Assembly (NCBI GenBank): GCA_003833135.1
Contig: QZLH01000027.1
Coordinates: 113,812 to 177,811, forward strand
DNA length: 64,000 bases
Reading direction: 5' to 3'
DNA from: Oehlia diaphana
Taxonomy: Eukaryota; Glomeromycota; Glomeromycetes; Glomerales; Glomeraceae
Part shown: in pieces, positions 12,361 through 22,945 of the stretch
How the letters are laid out: each line of letters starts with the position of its first letter
How positions within the stretch are numbered: the stretch's first letter is position 1
Notes under the pieces: generated by a model
What the model saw: only the letters and a program-made list of their open reading frames with translations
What the model was told of the DNA's origin: nothing
Database searches by the model: none
Translations under genes and position numbers: made by a program

Positions 12361-12580
12361 ATCTCTAAGTTACTCAAATTTTCAATCATTATGGAGAATC
12401 TTAACCATCTGAATGGACCATAGTTTAATGCTAATAGCACAGTTAATATTTGGCATGAAATCTTGAACTACTTCATAAATCACCTCCTTAAGTTTATAAA
12501 TACTTTGATCTATATTAATAGGAACTTTAAAATAACTTTCAGAACCTAATTCCTTAATGATACCATCAGTTGAGAGTAAT
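12361..12580 (-). pseudogene. Crinkler-like N-terminal (ubiquitin-like header) fragment
   Basis: The minus strand reads LLSTDGIIKELGSESYFKV, then PINIDQSIYKLKEVIYEVVQ, then NINCAISIKLWSIQM before a stop. The pattern F-x-V-x-I-(D)-x-x-x-S-I-x-x-L-K-x-x-I ... I-x-L-W-x-V/I-x-M matches the header of Crinkler (CRN) proteins, which are known effectors and are expanded in arbuscular mycorrhizal fungi. A TAA lies just before LLSTDG, and I find no effector domain downstream. I read it as a solitary, broken header. Confidence is limited by the short length. Confidence 0.42.
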
Positions 12581-13045
12581 TACATCATTCATTTTTTCAT
12601 ACATAAGAAGGCCTATACTTTAATACAAATATTTATAAGTTGACAAACTGATGTTTATTTGGGAGAATCAGAACTTACAAATTCCTGTGATGAAGTTTGT
12701 TTGTAAGACTTTTGATGACTTTTTTCAACACTTTTTTTTCCAGATCGTTTCATTCTTTATAGAGATTTTAATAAACAGAAGAATAGTAAAATTAGTAAAT
12801 AAAGTAGAACTTTCTTTCAAAATGACAAAAAATATTCGATTTATATAAAAGTTGATCAATATAAAAATGTATTGCAGATTTTATAAAAATTACGAGAATT
12901 ATTTATCGAAAAAATAAAATTATTTTTGCAAAAAAAATTTGATTGATGGAGCTTTATAAATTCAAAATAAGCTTTCCTGGGAAAAAGTTTATTTGATAAA
13001 AATAAAACCGAAATTTGATTTAGAAGTTAATTAATCGTTAAAAAA

Positions 13046-13764
13046 NNNNNNNNNNNNNNNNNNNNNNNNNNNNNNNNNNNNNNNNNNNNNNNNNNNNNNN
13101 NNNNNNNNNNNNNNNNNNNNNNNNNNNNNNNNNNNNNNNNNNNNNNNNNNNNNNNNNNNNNNNNNNNNNNNNNNNNNNNNNNNNNNNNNNNNNNNNNNNN
13201 NNNNNNNNNNNNNNNNNNNNNNNNNNNNNNNNNNNNNNNNNNNNNNNNNNNNNNNNNNNNNNNNNNNNNNNNNNNNNNNNNNNNNNNNNNNNNNNNNNNN
13301 NNNNNNNNNNNNNNNNNNNNNNNNNNNNNNNNNNNNNNNNNNNNNNNNNNNNNNNNNNNNNNNNNNNNNNNNNNNNNNNNNNNNNNNNNNNNNNNNNNNN
13401 NNNNNNNNNNNNNNNNNNNNNNNNNNNNNNNNNNNNNNNNNNNNNNNNNNNNNNNNNNNNNNNNNNNNNNNNNNNNNNNNNNNNNNNNNNNNNNNNNNNN
13501 NNNNNNNNNNNNNNNNNNNNNNNNNNNNNNNNNNNNNNNNNNNNNNNNNNNNNNNNNNNNNNNNNNNNNNNNNNNNNNNNNNNNNNNNNNNNNNNNNNNN
13601 NNNNNNNNNNNNNNNNNNNNNNNNNNNNNNNNNNNNNNNNNNNNNNNNNNNNNNNNNNNNNNNNNNNNNNNNNNNNNNNNNNNNNNNNNNNNNNNNNNNN
13701 NNNNNNNNNNNNNNNNNNNNNNNNNNNNNNNNNNNNNNNNNNNNNNNNNNNNNNNNNNNNNNNN
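13046..13764. other. Assembly gap (run of N)
   Basis: 719 consecutive N. The right edge abuts a 114-bp tandem repeat, so the gap is probably a collapsed or unresolved repeat array. The ORF spanning the N run is an artefact. Confidence 0.98.
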
Positions 13765-13978
13765 AAATTAAAAAAATCTCTCATGATTGAAAATTTAATT
13801 AAATCGACTAAATCAAAATCTTGAAATTATACTTATATTAAATCAATTGCTAACGGATTAATTTTAACCGAAATATTCAAATTAAAAAAATTTCTCATGA
13901 TTGAAAATTTAATTAAATCGACTAAATCAAAATCTTGAAATTATACTTTTATTAAATCAATTGCTAATGGATCGGTTA
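13765..13978. repeat. Tandem repeat, 114-bp unit, about 1.9 copies visible
   Basis: Copy 1 starts at 13765 (AAATTAAAAAAATCTCTCAT) and copy 2 at 13879 (AAATTAAAAAAATTTCTCAT). They stay nearly identical through TCTTGAAATTATACTT and AAATCAATTGCTAA, differing at only a few positions. The array probably continues into the gap. Confidence 0.85.
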
Positions 13979-14359
13979 ACTGTATATCTTATTGAAGAGC
14001 TATATAGTGCAGATTTATATCCGTTCATTAGACATACACTAATTAAGAAAGGATTTTTGTCTCAATCTTAAAAAATAGTCAATCACAACTTATTTTTGAA
14101 AATAAATATAAGAAAAAAGGGATTTATTATTAATAATTATCTTATTCACTATGAAGCTAATGCTATTCTTTGTATACAATGTTAATGAAATAAAGAATGC
14201 AGAAAAAAATAATAGCCATGAAGCTGATCCAAAGTGGCCATTCAAATTACTAGTATGTGACTGAAACAATTCAGAAAAAACAAATATGATCATTGATCTT
14301 TTACTTAGAGATAAACTTTACCAAATTTTCAATAGAAAAAAAGGGAGAGAATTAATATA

Positions 14360-14904
14360 TAAAAAATGATGATCTTATTTTATTTGGATACCACTTTAAG
14401 GAACCAAAATATTTATACCTCTGGAATTATTACTGAATTATTGCTAATAACTCCAAGCCATATTATGAGAATATTACATTTTGGGCAATAAAGCCTGATA
14501 AAATTTCAAATATAAATTCGTTCTCCCCTGCAAGAAGCATAGTAGCTATTTTTAAGGATGCATGCAGTAAATCCAAGAAGGTGCAAGAAAAGATTGTTTC
14601 TTATTTTACTAAAGGACATCATTTCAATATAAGTTCAATGTATGTAACGTAAAGCTTTTTTGACTGTCTGTCAATAATACAAAAAAATTTGGATTACATT
14701 GTGCTTTTCAATGGGAGTTGCAATACAGATGACCTTGTCAGGATTCTTTGCCGATATGTTAATAACTGGCATGATATAGTTAAGATTATTGGTAAATATC
14801 TGCATGATAGGCAGTTCGTTGTGATTGTTCTAACAAGAGAAAAAGATGACCTATTATTTTTATGGGCTGGTTGGAATATGCCACTTTTAGCAAATAGGGT
14901 TTGA
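14360..14904 (+). pseudogene. Packaging-ATPase-like (FtsK/HerA, Polinton or large-virus type) fragment
   Basis: One plus-strand frame reads continuously apart from TGA at 14434-14436 and TAA at 14650-14652: [62 protein letters not shown], (stop), [20 protein letters not shown], then [20 protein letters not shown]. The arrangement (a hydrophobic strand plus acidic Walker-B-like position, then YF..G.H.NIS..Y.TQS, then I..NLDYI.LF) is characteristic of packaging ATPases of Polintons/Mavericks, virophages and large DNA viruses. The stop at 14650 replaces the expected Gln of TQS by a C-to-T change. No Walker A is visible upstream, so it is 5'-truncated. The family was judged by motif order only. 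Confidence 0.45.
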
Positions 14905-15853
14905 TCGAGCAGATGCCAGCTTTTTTTCTGCCTCTTGTACCTTCCTCAATTTCACATCGCATTTTCTTATTCGCACTAATCCGCTCTCTATATTCTTCTT
15001 TCACATCTTGCATGAACTTCTCAAAAGTTCTTTTATTATAATTGATTAGGTGTTAGGATAATACTTTAAGTTCATTCATGACCTGACAATTATTTTCTTT
15101 ATCGTGATCACAGATGATATTATCAGTTTGAACTTCAGCATCTGTAACGTATATTTGTGGTAATGCTGGGAATACATTACATTCATTCTGGCCAACTTCA
15201 AGGGCGCAATATTTTTTCCTGAGCCATAGATTTGCATTTCCTATTTAATGAATTCTCATAAACTTCTAATTTATGCCTTATATATGACTCAATTCAACCA
15301 GACTTCCCAGAAATCATTTCTAATGGAACAGGGTTTTTAGAGTGATTTAAAAGACCTTGATATGCTCTTTTGACTAAGGCTATCTGGGAGTCTATCAGTA
15401 ATATGTTTATAGTCAGAGTGGAACATTTTATTAGATATACTTTTGCGCAAAAAAAAAAGTTTGCATGCAAAAATAGACCTATAGCTATAAATTTACGCGC
15501 CAATATCATGAATTGCGTCATGTCAGATAGGGGATTGGTTAGGCTTTGATCGCGTGATCAATGGTCACCAGAAGATCGTTAACTAGTTAACGGTTTTTAT
15601 CACATAATACAGATAGCAAGTTTTTTATTAATTCGTTCTGTGTTTGCTTATCTTCCAATTTCGCAATTCTGGCCTTAAGTTCAACATTCTCGGCCCTAAT
15701 TTTATCATTTTCAGCCTTAAGCTCGCTAATACATTGTTTCAACAAATCAGTTTCACTAGGACAGATTGCATTATTCTTGCGTAATGTAGTATTAGTATGT
15801 TTAATATTCAAAAATAAAAAATCACGTGTTTTACGAGACTGCAAATTTGCCAA
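14786..15853 (-). pseudogene. Coiled-coil protein gene, broken
   Basis: From ATG 15853 an 88-residue ORF carries a clear coiled coil (LKQCISELKAENDKIRAENV, followed by ELKARIAKLEDKQ) and then stops. Downstream in other frames are 15521-15294 (RAYQGLLNHSKNPVPLEMIS) and 15013-14790 (MQDVKEEYRERISANKKMRC, then EIEEGTRGRKKAGICS). These look like remnants of one larger gene with several frameshifts. Its 3' part overlaps the packaging-ATPase-like fragment on the other strand, so the two could come from one inserted element. Function unknown. Confidence 0.4.
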
Positions 15854-16464
15854 GAAATTTACTAAGAAAATTTCCGGGACATAATGTCTCGGAAAAATGC
15901 CAAGAAAAATTTATTATCCGATCCGATACACACCAACCCACACGAAAAAACATGAATGTAAAAAATAATAATCGGCCACCACTTTGCTGATATAGGAAAA
16001 GTGCTTCGAAAGAATACAGAAGAGGCTAGAAAAGTTTAATAGTATCGGTGTGGATAATAGTGTAAACTATTGATACGTAAGTTTTCCGCATTGTCATGAT
16101 ATTGAGCATATACTGTAGTAGTTACGGTTAATAGTCACATAATGCTGTGAACTCGATTTTCTATATAAAAGTAAAGCATTTAATAAAATTCTTTTCGCCC
16201 ATGTCAAGCTATGTCAATTGCATATGTGTATCCATGAAATGAATGAAGAGATCACTTGTAGTAAATAACGATAAGCAAATCACTCATAGTAAATAAATTA
16301 ATTTTACAAGAAGACTACTGTACATCCGTGAAACTCATAAGCATTAATAATGAGTAGAAATTATCAATGACTTGATGCAGAATCGTTAATACTGTAGTTC
16401 TATTATTTTTATTATCTATGTTGAAAGCAGAATGAAAATTTATGATATTATGTAAGCATTTTTT
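15854..16464. other. Intergenic, no gene seen
   Basis: Mixed-composition spacer between the coiled-coil remnant and the 3' end of the unknown multi-exon gene. I see no ORF, RNA gene or repeat that I can support. Confidence 0.5.
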
Positions 16465-16469
16465 TACAA

Positions 16470-19074
16470 ATATTTGGTGCGAATTTTTCTTGGTGATGTT
16501 TTAATTTCTCCGAAACAGCCTCCAACCTTAGAGTCTTCAAATTTTCTCTTTCCGTTCCGATGTGCCTGAGAATGGGCCAGTGCAACACTATTGACATGTT
16601 CACGAATGTCTTTAAGAGTAGCCTGAAATTAAATCAACGTGTTAAATTTTGAGAATGCATAGTATTGATAATGAATTCATATAATAATTACCTTTACATT
16701 TAACATAACAACATAAAGAGCCTCCAAACAACCTAATGTTCCAGAAGTGTGTGGCATTTTTGTTCTGCAAAGCTTCCCGAATCTACAAATATTTGTTGCT
16801 TTGCAGTCCATCCCGTAAACATCATGAGTCCACCCTAGGAGCAAAGTGAAAAATCTTAAACTCCACCTATATTGTTGCATTTTATAACAATTGCTTACCC
16901 CAAGATTGAGTCCCAAGCAAAAATGTTCGATGTAAAATATCATCTGAAGCATTTTGATTCGATTTAAAAAATGAATACAGAATGTCCCGCATAGTTACAC
17001 TTAAATCTATATGATCCTCGAAAATTTTTCGCTGATGTGCCGTTGGAAGTCCGCCGCTTCTAAGACCAACTATGGCTTCTAATTTATCTACGCTATTTTT
17101 AAGTATTCCTCTAAAGTCACACTTTTGGCCGACTCTAGCGCGTAATATTACTGAGCTACCTTCGTTTCGACGTTGCGCAGACCCCCAACAACAGATTTCT
17201 CCTCTAGAATATAGAATAAATACATATATGAATATAGTTGAATGTGAATATTTGATTCTCTTCTCGCAACCTACACATCTTTTTTCACTTCATCTTAATC
17301 CAGAAACCTCTTCATAAGCATATTAGGAAAAGAGTTATCGAAATCTGATTCCGAGACTAACAAATCGGTCCCTTTGAGATTTTCGATAAAATGGAGATTA
17401 ATTAATGAAAATAACACAAGAAAATTTAACTAAAATCAACAAAATGGACGTCGACCTACTATGTTACAATGGCACGTTTCAGGGCAAAAATATTGGCTTT
17501 TTCTTCTGTGCTGAGTATAATATTATATTTCTTTTCAATGACTTCCGGAAATAGTCTATCGATTTCCGTTGTAGGGTCGTGATTGTTCTTAACAATCTGT
17601 AAATTCATGATTCAATAAAGAAGAGGTATTATCGGATAAAATTTCAAATTACCATCAAATACCCGATTTACTTCATCACATCACGATATTAGATATATTT
17701 GTTTGTGATAGTTTCACTTCTTGTTCAAAGTTGTTAACCATTTCTGTCCAATCTTCTGGTGAAAATAAAGCTTTAGTTTCGGGATGGGCGCCGGTGAGAT
17801 CTAGAATGCCCCAACAAACGGGGCTACAAGTACCACATTAACACAATTATTACTATCGATAAAATATGATATGAACGTAACTCACTTTAAACATTTTTGA
17901 TTTTTTGGGACTGTTTTCTCATATTTCAATAAAACATTCAATACATCTGTCCCACTGGACAAGAGCCAACGTTTAGTACGACTCTGACAGTCTAATCTAT
18001 TTATATAAGTAACTTCAACAAAATCATTGCTATGATCATAATTATTTTCTGGATAAATTTCCTTAGCAGCATAATTAGCATTATTATTTGTAACATTGTC
18101 TTCATCTTCCTCTTCATCTTCCTCTTCATCTTCCTCTCCATCCTCCTGAAAGTTTGATTGCGATGCCCCTGTAGAAGGGTCTGCCGAACGTAGAGAAGCA
18201 ATCCTGTCACTCTGTTCCTCACTTGGTCTAAGTAAATCACTTATTTCCAAATCAAGATCTTGTGATTCCTAAAAAAAAAAGAATGCATTATTCGGTCTTG
18301 ATTGGACATCGTGATAACTAGACAATCTACTTTTTGTGTCAACTTCACTATTCCAATCCTATGAAAGAATGAGATCAATATCACAATTGGGTGTAAAAAA
18401 TGGAAAACATCAATTATAACTTACAACATAAATGTCAGATTTGTGATTCATTCGGTCATTTATTCTTGCAGTTTGAAAATCTTTTCGTGTATCGTCAGTT
18501 ATAATTACCCTTTCTAAAATAAAGAAATTACGTTAATAATGAATGCCTCATGTGGCCTAATAATACAATGAATTTCGTACTTATTTTTGCATGTAATCTT
18601 CTTATATTCAGTAATGAATCCCCAATAGTTTTCAAAGATTTTGCTTGCTAAAAAGATCAAATCAGTTAGATGTTGATGGAAGAAATTATTGCTAAGCATA
18701 ATAATAGACAGAAAACCATACGTTAGTATGTTCTTGAATTTTGCGAATATGGTGAATGACATCAGATTTCATGTCTTTGATTGAAGTTATAAATAAGGTT
18801 TAGATTGTATGTATCTAATATGTCTTGTGACGTCGCGTCAGGTTTCTCGTCATAAATAAATTGTGTGAAAAGCTCAAGATTATTCCATCTAATTAGAAGT
18901 GTTTTGGAGAAAAATCGACTGATTCTCGAATTTGGTTGGCAAAAACTTTGGTGAAGCCTGAAATTGACTATTTTGTCCATCTGTTTTTTTTGCAAAAAAA
19001 GGAGGCGTCATGTTAGCCAACGATATCAACAGATACACACGCCAATATTCTTTTGTAGCCTCCATCCGGGGCAA
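16470..19074 (-). CDS. Multi-exon gene of unknown function, possibly broken
   Basis: Exons can be read from right to left. 19074-18770 is basic and hydrophobic, with coding potential in two frames (LPTKFENQSIFLQNTSN and, in another, PNSRISRFFSKTLLIRWNNL). 18512-18424 gives ITDDTRKDFQTARINDRMNH, then KSDIYV. 18270-17883 gives DLEISDLLRPSEEQSDRIAS, an EDE-rich run (EDGEEDEEEDEEEDED) and TKRWLLSSGTDVLNVLLKYE. 17838-17690 gives VCWGILDLTGAHPETKALFS and PEDWTEMVN. Then IDRLFPEVIEKKYNIILSTE, and near 17180 GEICCWGSAQRRNEGSS. 17090-16690 gives VDKLEAIVGLRSGGLPTAHQ, RTFLLGTQSWGWTHDVYGMD and SGTLGCLEALYVVMLNVK. The last exon, 16620-16470, gives ATLKDIREHVNS ... CFGEIKTSPRKIRTKYL. The introns at 16621-16691 and about 16837-16899 join cleanly. 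Other joins, notably 17290-17460, meet stops. The architecture resembles a high-copy Rhizophagus protein family with no assigned function; that is memory, not a search. Confidence 0.5.
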
Positions 19075-19079
19075 AATAT

Positions 19080-19400
19080 TCAGTCACAATCACGCGGTTG
19101 AACACATGAGAGTTCGAGGCAGTCCTTAGCATGTGACCCTAGCTGTCCTTTTCGTGTTGAACAATCAGGCAGAAGAGTGGAGAACCTGGACATAGACAGA
19201 ATACTCTCCCAGAAATAAGCTCTTTCCGCTAACCTCCTTTCTTACACGTATGTTGAATACGGAAGATTTGCAAGTAAACCCCGGGGCGTTAGTATCCCGG
19301 CATCCTTTCTGTCTAATCAAGAAATCCGCCCTTCGTGTTGAATCTCCGGGCTGGGCTTGATGGTGACCATGCAACAAAAAGAGGCGCGTGTACAAGAAAC
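19080..19400. other. GC-shifted segment with repeated GTTGAA motifs
   Basis: Composition here is visibly nearer 50 percent GC than its AT-rich surroundings. The word GTTGAA recurs in similar contexts: near 19097 (GGTTGAACACATG), 19153 (CGTGTTGAACAAT), 19249 (TATGTTGAATACG) and 19335 (CGTGTTGAATCTC). No convincing ORF on either strand and no tRNA cloverleaf found. It could be part of a transposon end or a SINE-like unit. Confidence 0.3.
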
Positions 19401-19474
19401 AGATACTAAAATTAACAGTAATACTTATCTTTTAGCGACGAAATTTGGTTTCTCTTCAAGCAATCTGATTAGTG

Positions 19475-19629
19475 AGCCGTGTTCGATCACGTGATTTTTT
19501 ATAGTATGGTGTGATGAATAGATATGTGACAAATAATTTTTCACAACTCGAAAAAAATTCTAAGTCCCCGAAACTGGGATGTGATGGGAGGGCGACAAAT
19601 AATTTAATGTCACGTGATCGAACACGGCT
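19475..19629. mobile_element. Short element with perfect 20-bp inverted ends
   Basis: AGCCGTGTTCGATCACGTGA at 19475-19494 is exactly the reverse complement of 19610-19629. The 155-bp non-coding unit contains a GC-rich centre (CTGGGATGTGATGGGAGGGC). Each end includes the palindrome TCACGTGA, an E-box type site. TTAG-containing flanks on both sides (19469-19472 and 19630-19633) hint at a short target duplication, but this is not certain. Confidence 0.7.
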
Positions 19630-19659
19630 TTAGACGTTCCCATTTATTGGCTAATTTTC

Positions 19660-20139
19660 ACGTGGTGATCAATACTGATCAGCCAATATTTTGCTCTTAC
19701 ATTACCAATAGATTTTAGTATCGCTTAGTTAAAATATTACGTATAATTTGATAATGCAAATTTCTTTTAACCTGTAAAAAATATTTTTTTTCAAATTTTA
19801 TTATTTATAACAACCTATATAATATAGCAAATAACCTATAATCCTATACAATAACCTATATAATAACCTATAATAATTACAAATATACAAAAAAATACTT
19901 GTAAAATTACTATTACATTTGTTCTATATGAAAAAAATCATTATTATACAGTTCTTTTATCCTATTAAAAGAAAAATTCTAATTTATTTTGAATATTGTC
20001 AGTTTCAGATAATACAAATCGTACTAGCAAATTTTTTTCTATATTATTTAGCAAACCAGACTGTTAATAACAATTTGAAATATCACACAATGGCTGTGAT
20101 ATTTGAATCTGATTTTCTGCAAAAGCTATTTAATTATTA
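19660..20139. other. AT-rich spacer with AACCTATA repeats
   Basis: Between about 19810 and 19876 the phrase AACCTATA(T)AAT recurs five times with small variations, a degenerate short tandem repeat. I see no supported gene. The ORF at 19919-20140 has no recognisable features. Confidence 0.4.
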
Positions 20140-21540
20140 GTGTAAATTTAAATAATAAACTTTACAAACTTTACAAAAGATACCTAATATTTTTTCACTT
20201 AATTCAATATCAATCGTTTTAAGAATATTTATTGTTTTTGCATTATCAAGTTCACAATTTTCAAATTATTTTTCATTCTTTATATTAAATTCATCATTTA
20301 TATCTTTATTCATGTGCAACTGATTGTTATATGACCGTGTTAATTCATCAATAGAAATAGTTAGGTAAGAATAACAATGGTAATATCGAAGACCCAGTTT
20401 TTGGAAGATATCATGATCACAAATTAATACTTCTCCATTTTTATTTGTAAAATTTGTACAGTTAACATAGTCACAGAACTTTTCATTACTTGATGGTACT
20501 GCTAAATGATATCCAATAGGTAATATACCAATAGAAAATTGTGATTCTATTATATAAGAAAAATAGTAGTAGGTTTTTTTATTAATTTTACCTCCATTTT
20601 TTTTCTATTTGGCCATTATTTTTCCATATTTCATTAAAAAAATCTAGAAGAAAAAGAGCTGTTTTTTTACTAAATTATCAAGATCCTTTTTTTTATACAG
20701 ATAATCACATTTTGGCATAAAAAAAGTGATAAATAGATTATTATGCTAAAAATAATTCAAAAATATAGCATCACGCCTTAATGAATTAGCTATTGATACT
20801 TTGGCATTGATATATCATTGTAATAAGCTATGAAAATTTTCTATAATATATTCATTAAACTTATTTAAATTACTTTTTAATGCATTAATAATGGGATGTT
20901 ATGTTTGCTTCCAGTAATGAATATCTGACAGAAATGCCAGTAAGATTTTATCATAGTTATATCGATTAAATCTTCTCATTACAGTTCATAAATGTAATGC
21001 TGTAAAAATCATATACTCTTCAAAATGGTTTTCACAAAATAAAGTAGTATAAATATTCAAGAAAAAGGGTATTAAATTATCAAGAAGATCAAAAAATGTT
21101 AAATATCTATACTTTTTGATAATTTAAAATGATTTTTTACATATTTTTTAACTAATTACCAGCCTGCATGAGTTAAATATAGCAATAAGTTGATTCTCTA
21201 TGGCTTTGGTTTTACCACCAACTTTTTTTTCATTTCAAATACTTTTTTATACATTAAATCAAAAAATCCTCAAAATATTAGGAAAACAGATTCTCTAGTA
21301 TTAAGAAAAAGATGCAAAGGTTCCAAAAATGGAAGCAAGTGAATAATTTCTTTTGGAATATGTGAATTATCTGATTCCAGTTTTTTCACAATAGCTTTTC
21401 TAATATAGAATTATTTAGGAAAGTCTGCAAGAATAGGAATAATATAATTATTCAAATATGCTTATACTTCAGGTAATCTAGTATATATAAACATATCATA
21501 TGGACCAATTCTTGGAATTTAATTTTTTTACATAAAAATA
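20140..21540 (-). pseudogene. Decayed repeat-family protein with RING-like C-terminus
   Basis: Minus-strand blocks read in order: IIPILADFPK, then SHIPKEIIHLLPFLEPLHLF and LNTRESVF near 21450-21290. Next is MRRFNRYNYDKILLAFLSDI, followed by HYWKQTYHPIINALKSNLNK and FNEYIIENFHSLL near 20985-20830. Near 20450-20340 a block reads NGEVLICDHDIFQKLGLRYY and HCYSYLTISIDELTRSYNNQ, whose C-x-H ... H-C spacing looks like a degenerate RING-type finger. Stops and frameshifts are frequent. The layout resembles a multi-copy family in arbuscular mycorrhizal fungi, but its transposon class (if any) is unclear to me. Confidence 0.4.
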
Positions 21541-22945
21541 ATTTATTAAAGCAAATATAAATTATTATTTATATTAAGAATAATAAATTTATACTAAATA
21601 ATGCAAAAAAAACTAATTAATTATATAATTTTTAATTTTTTTTAATATAAGATATCATTAAAATTTAATAGATCAAATATAACTCTCATGACAAAATCAT
21701 TGATAATTTTTCGTAGAAATAAGCTATGTAAATAAATTTATATTCATTTGAAAGAGAAAATCAAGATCTATCTAATGAATCTAAAATCAAGTGAATTGAA
21801 TCACTAGTTATTCAGTAATCACATTCAGTATATTTATTGAATTTTATCTAAATTTGGTCATTAATTACTTCACATGTAGTGATTCAATTTAAATGATCTT
21901 TGCTCCCTAAGGTGATGCCAACTTTTATCTTTAAAATAAATTTAAAATAATTCGTTTAATACATGTAGATGTTTAGGAATCATCAATTATATTATTAATA
22001 TATAATTTTATAAGTTTGATAAAGTCTGATATAAAAAAATTTATTAAATACTGTAGATGTAAGCTACATAGATGAATTTATATTCATTTGAAAGAGGAAA
22101 TTAAGTCTATCTAATAAGTCTAAAATCAAATGAATTGAATCACTGAATTGTGAATAATTACATCCAATATATTTATTTTTGATTTTTAAATTTGATTTGA
22201 CTTTGATCGTTAATTACGTCTCATCCAGTAATCCAATTTTCCTAATCTTTAATTCTTACGATAGAGCAAGTTCTTAGTTTTCAAATGAATATAAATGATA
22301 ATGTTAGCATATCTTCAGGAATAATAATGCATGATTTTGTCATCTGCATAAAGTCTGACCTAAAAATTTTATTTCTTACCAAAAAATGCTTTCATAAGAG
22401 AATCCCAAATTCTTTTACTTTATTTAAAAGATTTTATTTGCCATTTAAGGATTTTAGTAGAATAAATCTAATAGAATAATTTTAAAAGATAAAAAACAAA
22501 TATATAATTAGTTATTTTGAAAAAAAAAAATATCTTATTATTCATTTTACAACTATTTTACATCATAATTATTTTTTATTTGCATGTATTTTTTACAAAG
22601 AAAAAACAATAAATTAAAGCTAAAAATTATGAAAAAATATATTTTTTCTATGTATATAAAATATTAAGTTTTTTCTTTTACTTACCACTTAAAAATAACT
22701 GCTATATATGCTTATAAACTTTTTTGTCACATTTAATAAAAGTGAATAGAAAAATGATGGAAAAGTGATGGGCAGTGATGGGAAAAAAGAAGTAGTTATT
22801 ACCGTTGCTTTTGAATATTGATTAAAAAATTTTTTTTTATTTTTTATTAAATCTGAATTACATAAATATGTAACACATATTTAATTTAGATTTGTGTAAT
22901 GTTAATCTTACTAAAATATTGAATTTTTATAAAAATCTTAATTTT
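21541..22945. repeat. AT-rich region with a diverged direct duplication
   Basis: A block at about 21720-21880 and one at about 22060-22240 share long phrases: TTTATATTCATTTGAAAGAG (both), then CTATCTAATRARTCTAAAAT and AATTGAATCACT. Spacing is about 340 bp, and the copies have diverged with small indels. I see no gene. The ORF at 22285-22479 is unsupported. Confidence 0.5.

Noticed and set aside
13038..13784. 248-codon ORF
   Set aside because: It is made of translated N bases from the assembly gap.
19080..19130. Possible tRNA B-box (GAGTTCGAGGC)
   Set aside because: No matching A-box at the right distance and no cloverleaf could be folded on either strand.
19165..19395. Minus-strand ORF in the GC-shifted block
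   Set aside because: No domain, and composition follows the block, not coding neighbours. Treated as repeat-like sequence.
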